This document shows, one piece after another, positions 24,445-34,877 of a stretch of DNA of 64,000 nt. The translations under genes and the position numbers were made by a program. The notes below the pieces were generated by a model. It was not told the origin of the DNA. It saw only the letters and a list, made by a program, of their open reading frames with translations, and searched no databases. How positions within the stretch are numbered: the first letter of the stretch is position 1; every line of letters begins with the position of its first letter. The stretch is from Armillaria gallica (Eukaryota; Basidiomycota; Agaricomycetes; Agaricales; Physalacriaceae): contig JBANDB010000019.1 of NCBI GenBank assembly GCA_037576215.1, positions 999,501-1,063,500 of the forward strand, written 5' to 3'.

Positions 24445-26177
24445 ATGGCATCTTCCCTCGCTGAGGAATTATTGTACCGTGATATTGACGAAGATATTGG
24501 CAGCAGCACCTCCCTGCCGGTACTTCTGTATGATTGGAAAGACGACGAGAAGGACTTCCCGAATACAGATGTGCTACGGTCGGCGCTATTTCTTATACGT
24601 GCCCTCTGTTGCTCAGAAGATAGTTCTGGATCGTTGAATCATCTTTTTTATTCGGAGCTTACAGATCATTTCGCGGATATCTTCAAAACCTACAGCAATA
24701 AGGTTCGACTGAGCCGCTTTGCTCGGTGAGTACTGGCATTCAAGAAATGGAACGGTCTTTGAAACCTGTTCTCCGTTCTCTAGTCTTAATCGCACCGAAT
24801 CGCATGTTCGTCAGATGCTCCATCTCGCTCTTATTTTGGCAGATGCCCATAAGCTGCTGGCGAAGAATGCATTGGTCTTCATTGACCAAATACTTAGGGG
24901 CGAGGCTGCTCCTACGGATCTACATCAAAATTTCTCAAAAACAGCCCAGAGTGAGATGAAGCACCTTATGAAATGCTTTCTTAAAATCTATTCTGTCCGT
25001 CCTCCTCGATGTCAGTATCCTTTTCCCTGAAGCTATTCACTAGAGTTTTGGCTATGCTGCACCCATCGCAATTCTGGGAAGTGAGGTCGGCAAAAGCGGA
25101 AGTTTCGCTGCTGCTACCATCGGCCTAGGCGCGTCAATCGTGGACTTTCTCAGTGGAGGGGATGATGCTGCAATCAGCGTTTCTTCGACTTCCATCGGAT
25201 TACTTGGGATTCTCGGTATGATTGTGGGTACGTTGTCCCTTTGCCCGTTCTCGAGAGACACGACGTAACCTGCCATGTTTTCAGGCAACTCCATTGTGTC
25301 ACCAGATTCTATGAAGGAGCTTCAACGTGCTGCCCGCAAGATCGAGGAAAAGGTGTATACATTCACCATAGCGTGGCGTGAACTGTCTATACTCTTTCTG
25401 CACATCTCTGTGCCACAGTCGGTGCCCCAGAACGGCCTCTGTTTTATGAGGAATTTCAGACAACAGGTATGAACCACCTTCGTTCCAGAAGACGTCTTCG
25501 CTTATGCAAATATGTAGTTCTGTGTCGACGGCACAATACTGAACATCTTTTTGGCGTTCACACTCCGTCTCGAAGAGGATAGCTTCCAACGAATTAGGAA
25601 AATTCCTTTTCCGATCGAAGAGCTTGTTGTCGAACGTGCCAAACGTGTCGAGAATATCACTTGGCTCAGCAGCGATCGTTATATAGAATCCCGCGCTTCC
25701 AGTGTGAAACGTGCTACCAACCTGATTGCTGGTTTTGTCGCACTCCTTCCTGCCCGGTCACAGTCACCTGCCAGTGTTTTGCCCTTGCATATAATGCCTC
25801 CGAGTCCAGAAGCCAGAAATTCGTTGAATCAGGATATGACATTACTCTCTCATATAACCCCTACTCTTTCCGTGAGCAAAACTCCACACGCCGACCCCAC
25901 TTCATCCACGTCTACTGCTGTACGCAAATTTATATGCACCCCTGTGACTGCCTTCTACGACGACCTGTCGACCGGCCCTGGAGCTGGTGGGGACCCTCCA
26001 GAGACGCACAGTCTTGTTAAACGGCGGCCGTATTCCTTTCACGGCGGTGCGCGCGCTTCACTATTGGCAGGAATCAAGGCAGGAAGCAATGATCCCAATG
26101 AAGGGGACGACCGGGGGGACGATAAAGGCTCCGATATTTACCCTGAGAGAGGTGCTCGTCGCCGCAAGAGTTATTAG
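24445..26177 (+). CDS. Hypothetical helical protein with central hydrophobic Gly-rich hairpin, 511 aa
   Basis: Five exons (24445-24725, 24784-25014, 25046-25227, 25285-25466, 25518-26177) sum to 512 codons without a stop. The intron at 25015-25045 is only 31 nt, so its edges are the least certain. The N-terminal part is helical (ALILADAHKLLAKNALVFID). The middle, about residues 175-230, holds a Gly/Ala-rich hydrophobic pair of segments (FAAATIGLGASIVDF; ISVSSTSIGLLGILGMIVG) separated by SGGDD. Long helices follow, then a Ser/Pro/Thr-rich tail of about 130 residues ending in a basic RGARRRKSY. Helices around a hydrophobic hairpin recall membrane-inserting helical proteins, but no motif proves this. 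The start is the first ATG after an in-frame break. Confidence 0.65.
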
Positions 26178-27266
26178 CGCGGAAGAGAAAAAGAAACAGT
26201 TGAGGACGTACGAAGGACTTTCGGTACCTCCCTTGTTTTCGCTCAAAATTATGAGATGACGACACTCAACGATCTGTAGCTCGTAATGTAGGATGGAGGA
26301 TACGATGAACGATCTCATTTGCCCGAATGGAAGGTTTGGAGCTGCGGGAAAGACAGTGGTCGACTGGCTGGTCCGGGTTAACAACGCGAATATGGTGATC
26401 GGTGAGTGACATTGAGATTTTATGCAACAAATATCCTCCTTGGGAGATATCAGATTGTTCCAAAGCCGGTCACGGATGCGTACACCACACTATTGACGCC
26501 TGTCATAGCGGTACATCATGTAATCAGTTCTTCAAGTACTCGCGAGCCACATCCGCAACGTTTAGTCAGCACACAACAAAATGGACATTTCATCCTACCA
26601 GAAAGCCACAGAATTAATTCCAATTATCATGAACGGAATGAGCCTACTCACCCAAACCTTGTCCTGTACTACCTTGGCGTCCTCACTAATCACGACATCG
26701 CTTTCCTCCATAACTTCCAAGTTCCGAGAGCGATATGTACGCTCCTTGAGGCTTGTCTTCGTCGTTTGCCTCTCAGGCAGCACTAAACACAAGCCGACTT
26801 CCCTCCTCTGTCGTGAAAGCCTTTGAAGCCGCGGTGACAGCATCGGCCATTGTTGACGTGATCAACGGCCCGTTTCCTGGTCTCGCGTGGAAGGAAGCAC
26901 CTTTGTTTATGGGCTGCGGGAACAAAATCAAGGATGCGTCTTTCCCTCCAACCACAGTCAATATATCCTATGAATCTCCCTTCGCAACAATACCTGCAAG
27001 GGAACTTTGTCGGAGTGCATCTAACATTTGTTAAATGTTTCAAAGGGAGAGGCTGCAGAACGACAGATACAAACAAACCTCCGTCCCTCTTCAGCCTGAT
27101 CATTGTCTTTTGCCATCTCCTGCAATCACAACTCGGAATCTCTGGAAGCCGACGATTTTTAAGACTAAAATAGCTACTATAGAGTGACTCTGGCTTAAAA
27201 TCAGGACCACAATACTTAAATTGCACATTGTGGGGTACAAAGAGCAAGTAGATTTACTAGCATTTG
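26178..27266. other. No supported gene
   Basis: Several 60-150 codon frames overlap on both strands in CpG-normal DNA, none with a recognised motif or a splice chain. The stretch may hold the 3' region of the helical gene and unrecognised remnants. Confidence 0.35.
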
Positions 27267-27350
27267 AAGGCTATCACATGCGTGTGGCAGATCCGAGTCC
27301 TATTCTAGTGGTATATTGGGTTCGGTACCAAAACCTGTAGCCTCCGAGGA
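27267..27350 (+). pseudogene. C-terminal exon fragment of the HQDxWYP family
   Basis: A short frame reads EGYHMRVADPSPILVVYW before a stop. It matches the last exon of the gene at 47 kb, which reads EGHHIRAAGPSPMLSKTI. The match covers about 12 residues with the same stop-proximal position, so a third partial copy of this unnamed family probably lies here. No upstream exon was found. Confidence 0.45.
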
Positions 27351-27374
27351 TGTCAAAGCCTGAAATTGAAAGCC

Positions 27375-28060
27375 AAAACGGATTACCAGAAAGCTGAGCT
27401 CTGGCTGGTAGACATCAGTCGCTTCTTGTCTGTCACCACATTTGCAAACAAGTTCGAAGCCGATGCCTGATGGTGGTCGTCTGGATATCCTCGTTCTCGA
27501 TGCTGGCGTTAGGCCAACCAAGGAATACCGTACAACTGTTGAAGGATGGGAATCCTTGTATGTCTCTCTCCAGGTCGTACATGGGACATCTTTCTCAAGT
27601 TTCATATAGGTTGTAAATCAATGATATCGCATCCCCTTTACTTGCATTACACCCGATTCCTCGCATATTGCACACAGCTAAAGAACAGAACACGACGCTG
27701 CTTATCTGTGTAGTAGCTACTAGCTAGCGATGTTCACCATTGGGTGAATCTTCCGAAAACCATTACAGACAGTGATATATGATATTTTAGCCACACCCTC
27801 AAGCAAGGAGTATTGTACACCAAGGTGCTTCCGCTTATTATTGTCGGCCGCACTGTATTTATTTTCACAATTAACAACATGCAGAACGAGTGTTACAGAA
27901 CGACAAAACGTACTTAGTATCAATGAACTCCCACTTACCCAGACAACTAATCATTCAGTGTAGTCCTCAACGTATTTTCTCTCGTTCTCTTCAGAGCCAT
28001 CTACCTGAGTCGATCATCGTCAATGCCATCAATCCTGGGTTCTGCCAATCCTGATGAACG
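27375..28060 (+). pseudogene. Short-chain dehydrogenase/reductase fragment
   Basis: Frames encode KTDYQKAELWLVDISRF, then after a one-base frame change GRLDILVLDAGVRPTKEY and TTVEGWESL, then further on PESIIVNAINPGFCQS. This is the order of a fungal SDR: the region before the NAG motif, the NAG motif itself (here DAG), and the NPG region after the catalytic helix. SDRs reduce or oxidise alcohols with NAD(P)H. The N-terminal Gly-rich cofactor motif is missing, the Tyr-x-x-x-Lys segment is not visible, and about 380 bp without SDR similarity separates the two parts. It is clearly a truncated pseudogene. Confidence 0.65.
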
Positions 28061-28617
28061 AACCATTCTGCAGGTCTCATTCCCATGACACTGCCAGAGG
28101 ACACTAGCTCAAGGGATGACAGGGACTATGCTATCTTTTCCTCACTCTGGGATCTTGATATGTATTTCGATGCGCATGTAGAACTCATGACAATTTTGCT
28201 TTTTCTGTAATGGGTTCCACTCTTGCCTGAATGTCTCTGACAGTAGGATTTCCTTTTTAGCTGGTCAATAAGATGGCTCGTTCGTGATGACGACGGTTCC
28301 CACAAGTTTCTTGACCATTAAGGTTGCGTCCTACATCCACTGCCGCGAATCGATTTCCTTATCAGCACCTCTGCCATGGCTGTACATGAAGCATTTGATT
28401 TTATCCACAGCGGACGACAATGGCGATGGCAGCCTTATCTAATATACGCATAGGAATACATGTTGCGACACTTGTAAGTGCATGGATTTTCCATCAGTAC
28501 CTTTTCTTCCGGCAACGTTCCCTTTGAGGAACAGAATTATTGCCTGCCTTTGAGGCATGTGATGAGGGCAACTGCTTCATTCTTGACCAGAGTCCCGGGC
28601 ACTAGAAATTCAGTGTG

Positions 28618-29240
28618 GTCACATGCATGGTACCACGCTGGCGTGGTGCGTGGCCACGCAGCCACACAACCATCAGTTGAACTGCAGTTGAACTCAACTG
28701 TATTTAATATACGTACTGCACTGTACAATGCTTGTGAGCTTTTGTAATGATATCCTTATCTTTGTTTTGTTTTTATTCCTGAATATTCTCCAACAAAGAT
28801 ACCCAATTATAAAATGATACCAAGACTGCACTTTCCGCATCTACCAATTACAATGTTTCGCACTCCCAGTCTATGCCTTTCAGTTACTAGTGAATCTTAA
28901 TTGTAATTTTTTAAAGTAGGAGAAGCTTAAATGTTCTGATTTCATCGCTTTTCTGTACCAAGTACTCGAAGATCTTAGAGTGGTACCGTAGACATCAGTC
29001 ACCCATCAGTACAACATCAATATCGCTTCTATGTGTCAAGTACTGATACAACTGGCCATGGAGACTAACTTATTGATGTCCGTTTCTTATACGAAGATTT
29101 TCCTCGACCACGCAACCGACCACGCCAACATACCACACAGCCATGCAGCCACACAATGCAGGCTGACCATGCACAGGCATGCTGATTTACCATGCAGCCA
29201 TGCGGACCACACAGGCACCACGCAGATACCACGCATGGTT
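28618..29240. repeat. CCACGC/GCATG motif clusters
   Basis: Two clusters, at 28618-28680 and 29109-29237, carry many degenerate copies of CCACGCAGCCATGCA. A hairpin-like CCACGCTGGCGTGG lies in the first. The same motifs recur at 31180-31260. Dense short motifs at both ends of about 620 bp would fit the subterminal repeats of a non-autonomous DNA element, but no clean terminal repeat or target duplication was found. Confidence 0.45.
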
Positions 29241-29762
29241 TCCCGCTGATATTAGGACATTAATGCATTGGTGAAAGGTTATAATAATGACTTAACTGTG
29301 TGACAATTCATCTTTTTGCCTGCGATTGACTGTTACCAAATATAGCAGCCATTCTTGTTAAGTCTTGGCTCGGTCAAATACAACCCCACATCATGTACAT
29401 TGCTTCCACTTCCTTATCTAACAGGTTTTCAGGCATCTTTATACTCTTAAGATATCCCCAAAATTATTCTCTTGTTCAAGCATGCTGTCAGAGCCGTGTA
29501 ATCCATGTAAAACGCCATGATATTGGCTAAATTTCGAAGAATTTGGATAATATAAGTACATAGCAGGTATATTTTGACCACTGAAACACTTTGAATCGAA
29601 CGATATAGCAGAAAGCGAGTCAGATTAATTGCGATCAAGTTCTGATGTAATTTTATTACTAGGTTATTAAATCTGGCAGTGTTTCTTAAGGATTGGCTGT
29701 GGCCTCGGCTCGGAGTAATCCTTAGGCTCCCTAGTTGCAGACCGTTTGTGGGGTACATTTAT

Positions 29763-30198
29763 TTAAATCTCACGAGTAGTCCCATCCTCATACACATAGT
29801 GAGGTCCAAGCTAAATTTCAGATACCAGCATCGCACTGCTGTCAATAACAAAAGAATATCTTACCTCTACTTCAGATTCTGTTCCAAATCTATAATCATC
29901 GTCATGATCTGTTGAATAAGGATACCAATTGTCCTGATGACACCGTATGTCAAGGCCCCATTGTTGATTACCCACAGCACCTGCCTCTTCGCTCTGGCAG
30001 AATAATCGGAACTCAAATATTTCATGTCCTTCGAGGTCAATGTTGATGATTGTAAAATTGTAAACCCATAGACCAGCGAACCGTAAGTTTTTTTGTAGCC
30101 TCAAATGTGGTAGGGTCGATATCGAGGTCGAAATAGCCATCTGGCCATCTGGCCCACGTCTCATGCAGTTTCTCACTCTTCATCAGATCAAGTGCCAT
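29763..30198 (-). pseudogene. Hypothetical protein, HQDxWYP family, one frameshift
   Basis: The start at 30196-30198 gives MALDLMKSEKLHETWARWPD. At a 7-A run near 30090 the frame must shift by one base to continue NLRFAGLWVYNF, IINIDLEGHEIFEFRLF and GNQQWGLDIRCHQDNWYP. A GTAAGA..TTTAG intron then leads to a short last exon ending GPHYVYEDGTTREI at 29763. The central block aligns with the 47-kb gene (VDIDMEALILLEMRIF; GNHQRGLDVSMHQDSWYP), and both have an intron after the Glu-rich end of this block. No known domain is recognised. The homopolymer frameshift could be a real lesion or a sequencing error. Confidence 0.5.
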
Positions 30199-30199
30199 G

Positions 30200-31150
30200 T
30201 TTTAACCCATGGGTGGTAGCTTGGAATTACTGGTAGCAGCGGATGCATCGCTGGCATGGAACTGAAGATATGTCCGTTCTCTTTCACCTTTTGTTTTCAG
30301 AGAACTATCCTATACTGGCTGAGCAGAAACACCCCTCATGTCCAAGAGGGCTGATGGAACTTTGACTTCTTGCTTGGATGCTTCGCTTGCCTTGGGAATT
30401 TGCGAAGGATTTTCCAGTCGTTTCACCGGTTTTGGTACATAACATTGTACATTGCCCAGAAAGCACATCTATTACTGTGAAGCGACAAATCACAAAGTGT
30501 CTTACCGCTTGCATCCAAAACTGGAACGTGTGTGCAATGAAAATCTGGGGGGAAAAGCCCTCCAGCATTTGTTAGGTCTTCATTTTGATTTCCATGCAGA
30601 TTTTCGTCAAGCCTTCGATGTAAATATCACTTGAATTTATCCTGGGAGGTACATGTCATAATTAGCTCTTTGTCTATCAGAAAAGAGTATGTACAAGGAG
30701 TGTAAACATGGTCTATGAAGCTTCGTGGTTCCTAGGATAAACAGTAGCTTATGGGGGTGTCGAGGATAATACAAGAGAGGTGAAATTCATAACATATTTT
30801 CATAACCACTGTTGGACAGTAATTGCAACAAATGAAGTGCCTGGCTTGAATTGGTTTCCATATTCATAGCAAAGCGGAACAGGAGAGAGATAGACTTGAT
30901 AGTTGCCGTTAAAAGTGCGAGTTAAAGGTCGCCTATTCCAAAGATGAGTTGCAAGAAATGAAGAAATGATTAAGCGACTGGCATAGAGAATAAGGTACAC
31001 TGAGGTCAGAAATCTCACACAAATAGCAAAGGTAGCCCTTTACGGATCCACAATAGTTATTAAGCACATACAACAACAGTAGCAGAAAATGATCTAGCAA
31101 ACGTGAAGGCGAAAGACTCAAGAGAACTGAGCCCATGGAGCGATGTTTGA
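30200..31150. other. Intergenic, nothing recognised
   Basis: Short frames on both strands only. A minus-strand frame at 30305-30568 has no family features. The 3' part (30.8-31.1 kb) is AT-rich. Confidence 0.35.
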
Positions 31151-31179
31151 TGGGAGGTCGACTACCCCTGTGATTTGTC

Positions 31180-31260
31180 AACCACGCTGATCCGACCACG
31201 CTGATCACATCAACCACGCAGCCATGCACCACGCAGCCATGCAGGCGACCACGCAGAATT
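31180..31260. repeat. CCACGCAGCCATGCA motif cluster
   Basis: A third dense cluster of the motif found at 28.6 and 29.1 kb, here as repeated ACCACGCTGATC and ACCACGCAGCCATGC units, about 100 bp upstream of the ammonium-transporter pseudogene start. It may be promoter-proximal by chance, or a remnant of the same element. Confidence 0.5.
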
Positions 31261-31358
31261 CTTCTTGCCCCCTGCGTGCGATAAAGAAGCCTGCCCAATC
31301 ATAAAAGCCAATTCTCTCTTTGTTCTCTCTCTTACCTTCTTCTCTTCACATTTCTGCG

Positions 31359-33691
31359 ATGGTGAACATCACTTACGATGCTTGCTAGTCTCCATTCTTC
31401 TTCGTCTTATCTTCTCGCTAATGTAACCTACGGCAGGAACCATTACCGGGACAGATGCCGACGGAATTGTGTCCATGTACAACAATGGTGACATCGCCTG
31501 GATGCTCACCTGTGCCGCACTTGTCTGGCTCATGATCCCCGGTCTTGGATACATGTATTCCGGTCTACTCAGGCGGAAGAACGCGCTTAGCTAATCTATT
31601 TGAGTCTCATCTGCCTTGCCGTTGTGTCTCTCTAGGTGTGTACGACTAGCCCGTCACCCCCATATCGCACTAATGCTCCAACAGTGGTTTTTTTGGGGTT
31701 ACTCCCGAGCCTTTAGCGAAACTTGCAGTGCTTACATCGGTGACCTCAGTACGTCCAAAACACCCTCAATAACCCCTACCCTCTCACCCTTTTCCAGAAT
31801 ACTTTGGTTTGAAAGGCGTGCTGGACACGCCAGCAATGGGAAGCGCCCAACTTCCTGTCCTTGTCTTCTGTCTCTACCAGCTCATGTTCGCTGCTGCAAC
31901 ACCGATGATCGCTCTCGGAGCCTTAGCAGAATGCGGCCGTCTAGCACCACTTCCTATTTTCATCTTCGTGTGGTCGACGCTTGTGTACGATCCAGTCGCA
32001 TGTTGAACGTGGTCAGTAAACGGGTGGTCGTTTGTCATGGGTAGACTGGACTTTGCGGGAAGAACCCCAGTGCATATCACTTCTGATGCGGCTAGTGATT
32101 TACAGGGCCCGGCCTGGCCCGGCTTTGAGGGCTTGGGCTCGGCTTGGGCAGGCTCAGGCTTTCGAAGTCACAAGCCCGAGCCTTGAGCCCAAGCCCGCTT
32201 GGGCTCGGGCCCGGCTCAGGCTCAGGCCAGGGCTTTGTAGGTGATATGAACTAAGGCTTGACTAGGGCTTCATTATGCATCGGAATGAGCAGAAGACAAG
32301 GTTATTAGCATACATAGATGTTGCATAAAATGAATACATGATGTAACATGCATATAGACCAGAAAGATGGACTCCGAGTACTATGTTACATAAATAGCTT
32401 GGCTTTCGAAGTGCCATGATGGTGGTGTCGTCTCGTATTGCGCTGATATAAGAAGCATAGAAGCATAGGCAAGTCTGGAATATTGATCAGAGAGAGACAG
32501 CCTACTCTCTTCCTTGCATATCTGCACAAAAAGCAAGGTATTTAAGATTTGAAAAGCCCGGGCTCAAGCCTTAGGCTCAGGCTTTGAAAAAATGAAGCCT
32601 GAGCCCGAGCCTTCATGAAGCCCTCCCCCAGGGCCCGGCTTTTCAGGGCCTGGCCCGGCTCAGCCTGGCTCGGCTTAGGGCTTCAGGCCGGGCCCTGTAA
32701 ATCACTAGATGCGGCAGCGCTTGCTATCAGCATATATCTCGGGAAGAGAAAGGACTAGGGGATGGAGAGGCTCATGTATAAGCCGCACAATACAACATGT
32801 GATTCTCGGAGGTACGCTCTCTTTCATAGAAGCCTAGCTCGAAGCTGATTGTGACCTAGTCGTCTTTCTGTGGTTCGGATGGTTCGGATTTAATGGCAGC
32901 AGTGCCCTTAGCGTGAACCTCCGAGCTGCCCATGAATGTATCGTGACGAACTTTGCTGCGAGCATGGGCGGTCTGACCTGGATGCTCTGGGACTACCGTC
33001 TCGAGAAGAAGTGGTCAGCCATTGGATTCTGTTCCGGTGCTATCTCATGGTTGGTTGTTATCACCCCTGCTTGTGAATTCGTTGGAGCTCATAAGTATTT
33101 CTGTATCCCCTCCTCATTCCCCCCATTCTTAATATCCCCTTAGCTGCCGCCGTTCTGTTCGGCGTCATGGCTTGCACCTGCTGCAACTTTGCGACCCAAC
33201 TCAAGTACACCTTTGGTTATGATGACACCCTTGATATCTGGGCATCTCACGGTATTGGAGGTGTACTCGGGAACGTCCTCGCCGCCCTCTTCACCCAAGC
33301 ATCCATAGCCGGATTTGATGGTATCTCTGTCATAGATGGAGGATGGATCGACCACCACTATATCCAATTGGGATACCAGCTCTCTGACAGTGTCTCTGGG
33401 GTAATGTACACCTTTGTGATGACTACCATCATATTGTGGATCATGCACTTCATCCCGGGATGTCGGCCACGATGTTCAGAAGAGGTGGAGGGCAGTGGGC
33501 TGGACGACCATGATATGGGTGAGTTTTCGTATGATTATGTTGGGCTCGAGCAGGATGTCGCGGGAGATGGAGATGCTTTCTGCTCGACGACAGGTGGTAG
33601 GGAGCCTTGGCATCTTTCTCATCATCGTGGGAGTGATAAGGGGAGTCTTGTGGAGAAGAACGTCATGGTACATGCAGTGCCGGCCTACTAA
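31359..33691 (+). pseudogene. Ammonium transporter (Amt/Mep), disrupted
   Basis: Amt/Mep proteins are plasma-membrane ammonium channels with 11 membrane helices. Exons give MVNITYD, NNGDIAWMLTCAALVWLMIPG, LIYLSLICLAVVSL, WFFWGYSRAFSE, LVFCLYQLMFAAATPMIALG, FIFVWSTLVYDPVAC, SALSVNLRAAHECIVTNFAA, LGNVLAALFTQASIAGFDG and HYIQLGYQLSDSVSG, plus the cytosolic tail FSYDYVGLEQD. The Phe-Trp pore region, the DASGIG-like helix (ASHGIGG) and the gate residues lie in the expected order. Lesions: a 1-base deletion near 31592; CAG-to-TAG at 31633-31635 on an exon edge; TGG-to-TGA at 32004-32006; a hAT MITE inserted in an exon at 32093; TAG at 32756-32758; and a frame change before the next intron near 32810. 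The first donor site is also not recognisable. It cannot encode a working transporter; high residual similarity points to recent loss. Confidence 0.92.
32093..32707. mobile_element. hAT-type MITE, 615 bp, inside ammonium-transporter exon
   Basis: The terminal inverted repeats TAGTGATTTACAGGGCCCGG and the inverse at 32688-32707 are perfect over about 20 bp. The exact 8-bp target duplication GATGCGGC lies at 32085-32092 and 32708-32715. Removing the element plus one duplication rejoins SDAA and ALAISIYLGKR of the transporter. The interior carries GGCTCGGGC-type subterminal repeats in both orientations, matching the 614-bp element at 21481. It lacks a transposase gene. Confidence 0.95.
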
Positions 33692-33699
33692 TTCGAGGC

Positions 33700-34100
33700 T
33701 TGATTCCTTTATTTTTATTAAGTATAGTTATCCCTCTCGTTCGGACATTGGTTTTCCTTTCTCTCTATCTTAGAATAGCATATTGCGTCGTATAATAAAG
33801 CCAGCTCCATGGATGCAGACGTTGTCGATTGAGACTAAATGCCGAGGGACCCTCGCACATTCATGGTACAATGAAAAGGATGTATTCATTCGTTCAAGGG
33901 ACAAAAAGACGATTTATAAGCGTAGGTGAGTCTTTGAATATGAAAAATACCGTATATGAAAGCTTCGAGCCTCCGTACAGGAATACCCATGATATATCTG
34001 ACGTTTCTAACACTGGGTGTTCTGGTACACCTGAGTGGAGAAGCACTGGGAAAAAATCAAGATAAGCCAAGTATTAAACACGCAAGGCGCACGTTGTAAT
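33700..34100. other. Intergenic after the transporter pseudogene
   Basis: Low-complexity and short frames only. A plus-strand frame at 33829-34065 has no recognised features. Confidence 0.35.
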
Positions 34101-34560
34101 TATCAGCGTTAATGCACTGGTTAGCGTCGGAAAGCGCCTGGTCGTTGACGCAACTGTAGATAATATCGTCGGTACTGGAAGTCGCATGAGTGAGCTACTC
34201 AACCAAAACTATAAGTTTGCAAGCATTCACAATAGTGTCTTGTACCTCGTGTAGGGTGGTTCCGCCCCGAGCATTACGAGAGGCGACACTGGTTCCACGG
34301 CAGAGATTGGTGCTAGGAACTTCGCTGAAGAAGATACTGCAGAAGTATATCTGCGTAGGCCATCAGAAAGAAGCAGCCATGAAATGCGTAGGAGAAGATG
34401 CATACGTTCGTAGTGGATATCACGGTATAGGCGATGACACCGCTGCTACAAGCACGGAACGTATCCGTACAGCTCAACCTATAGGCATTGATCGAATGTC
34501 GGAATTTGAGGACCAAGATCAATGAAAATGACGTACGTCCTTGACCTCGACGACTCGCTT
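34100..34560 (-). pseudogene. Small Cys-containing protein remnant, paralogue of 41 kb copy
   Basis: Minus-strand pieces encode GTSVASRNARGGTTLHEVQD and, after an intron-like gap, THATSSTDDIIYSCVNDQAL. These align with the copy at 41095-41463 (TVASQNGRCGTILHEVQD; THATSRTDNVIYLCASDQAL). The nucleotide similarity runs over about 170 bp on each side of the gap. The upstream part of the 41-kb copy is hydrophobic, so a small secreted or membrane protein is possible. No family is recognised, and neither copy has a continuous frame. Confidence 0.45.
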
Positions 34561-34877
34561 GCAACGTTGTTGAACACCCCGCAAATCGTAGACGTCAATG
34601 TAAGACGGACGACACTTCATCCCTCATTCGCTACATTCCTAACTCGCCCGTCCATTATCCGGACATCGCAGCCTACATCCATTTTCCTTACCATCCACAG
34701 TATTCTCGTATGGATTTTTTCAACAGCTTACCACGCCTTATCACCAACTACCCGGATGATAGCGTCTCCATGACGTCTACCTTAGTATCTCCGACTCTCG
34801 AGAACGATGAAGACATCAAAATGAAGGATCAGGCTATCGAGGATATCACCACACTGATGGGAGACTTGGCGTTGCGT
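34551..34877 (+). CDS. Unassigned C-terminal exon
   Basis: A plus-strand frame without an early ATG runs from about 34551 to a TGA at 34875-34877. It reads SLIRYIPNSPVHYPDIAAYI, HPQYSRMDFFNSLPRLI and an acidic tail ending TTLMGDLALR. It looks like the last exon of a gene because the frame is open, composition is coding-like, and an acidic C-terminus follows aromatic-rich sequence. Upstream exons could not be joined. No family is recognised. Confidence 0.35.

Noticed and set aside
30081..30100. Mini-intron GTAAG..GTAG on the plus strand
   Set aside because: Only 17 nt and on the opposite strand from the gene; it is the complement of the A7 run and its flanks.
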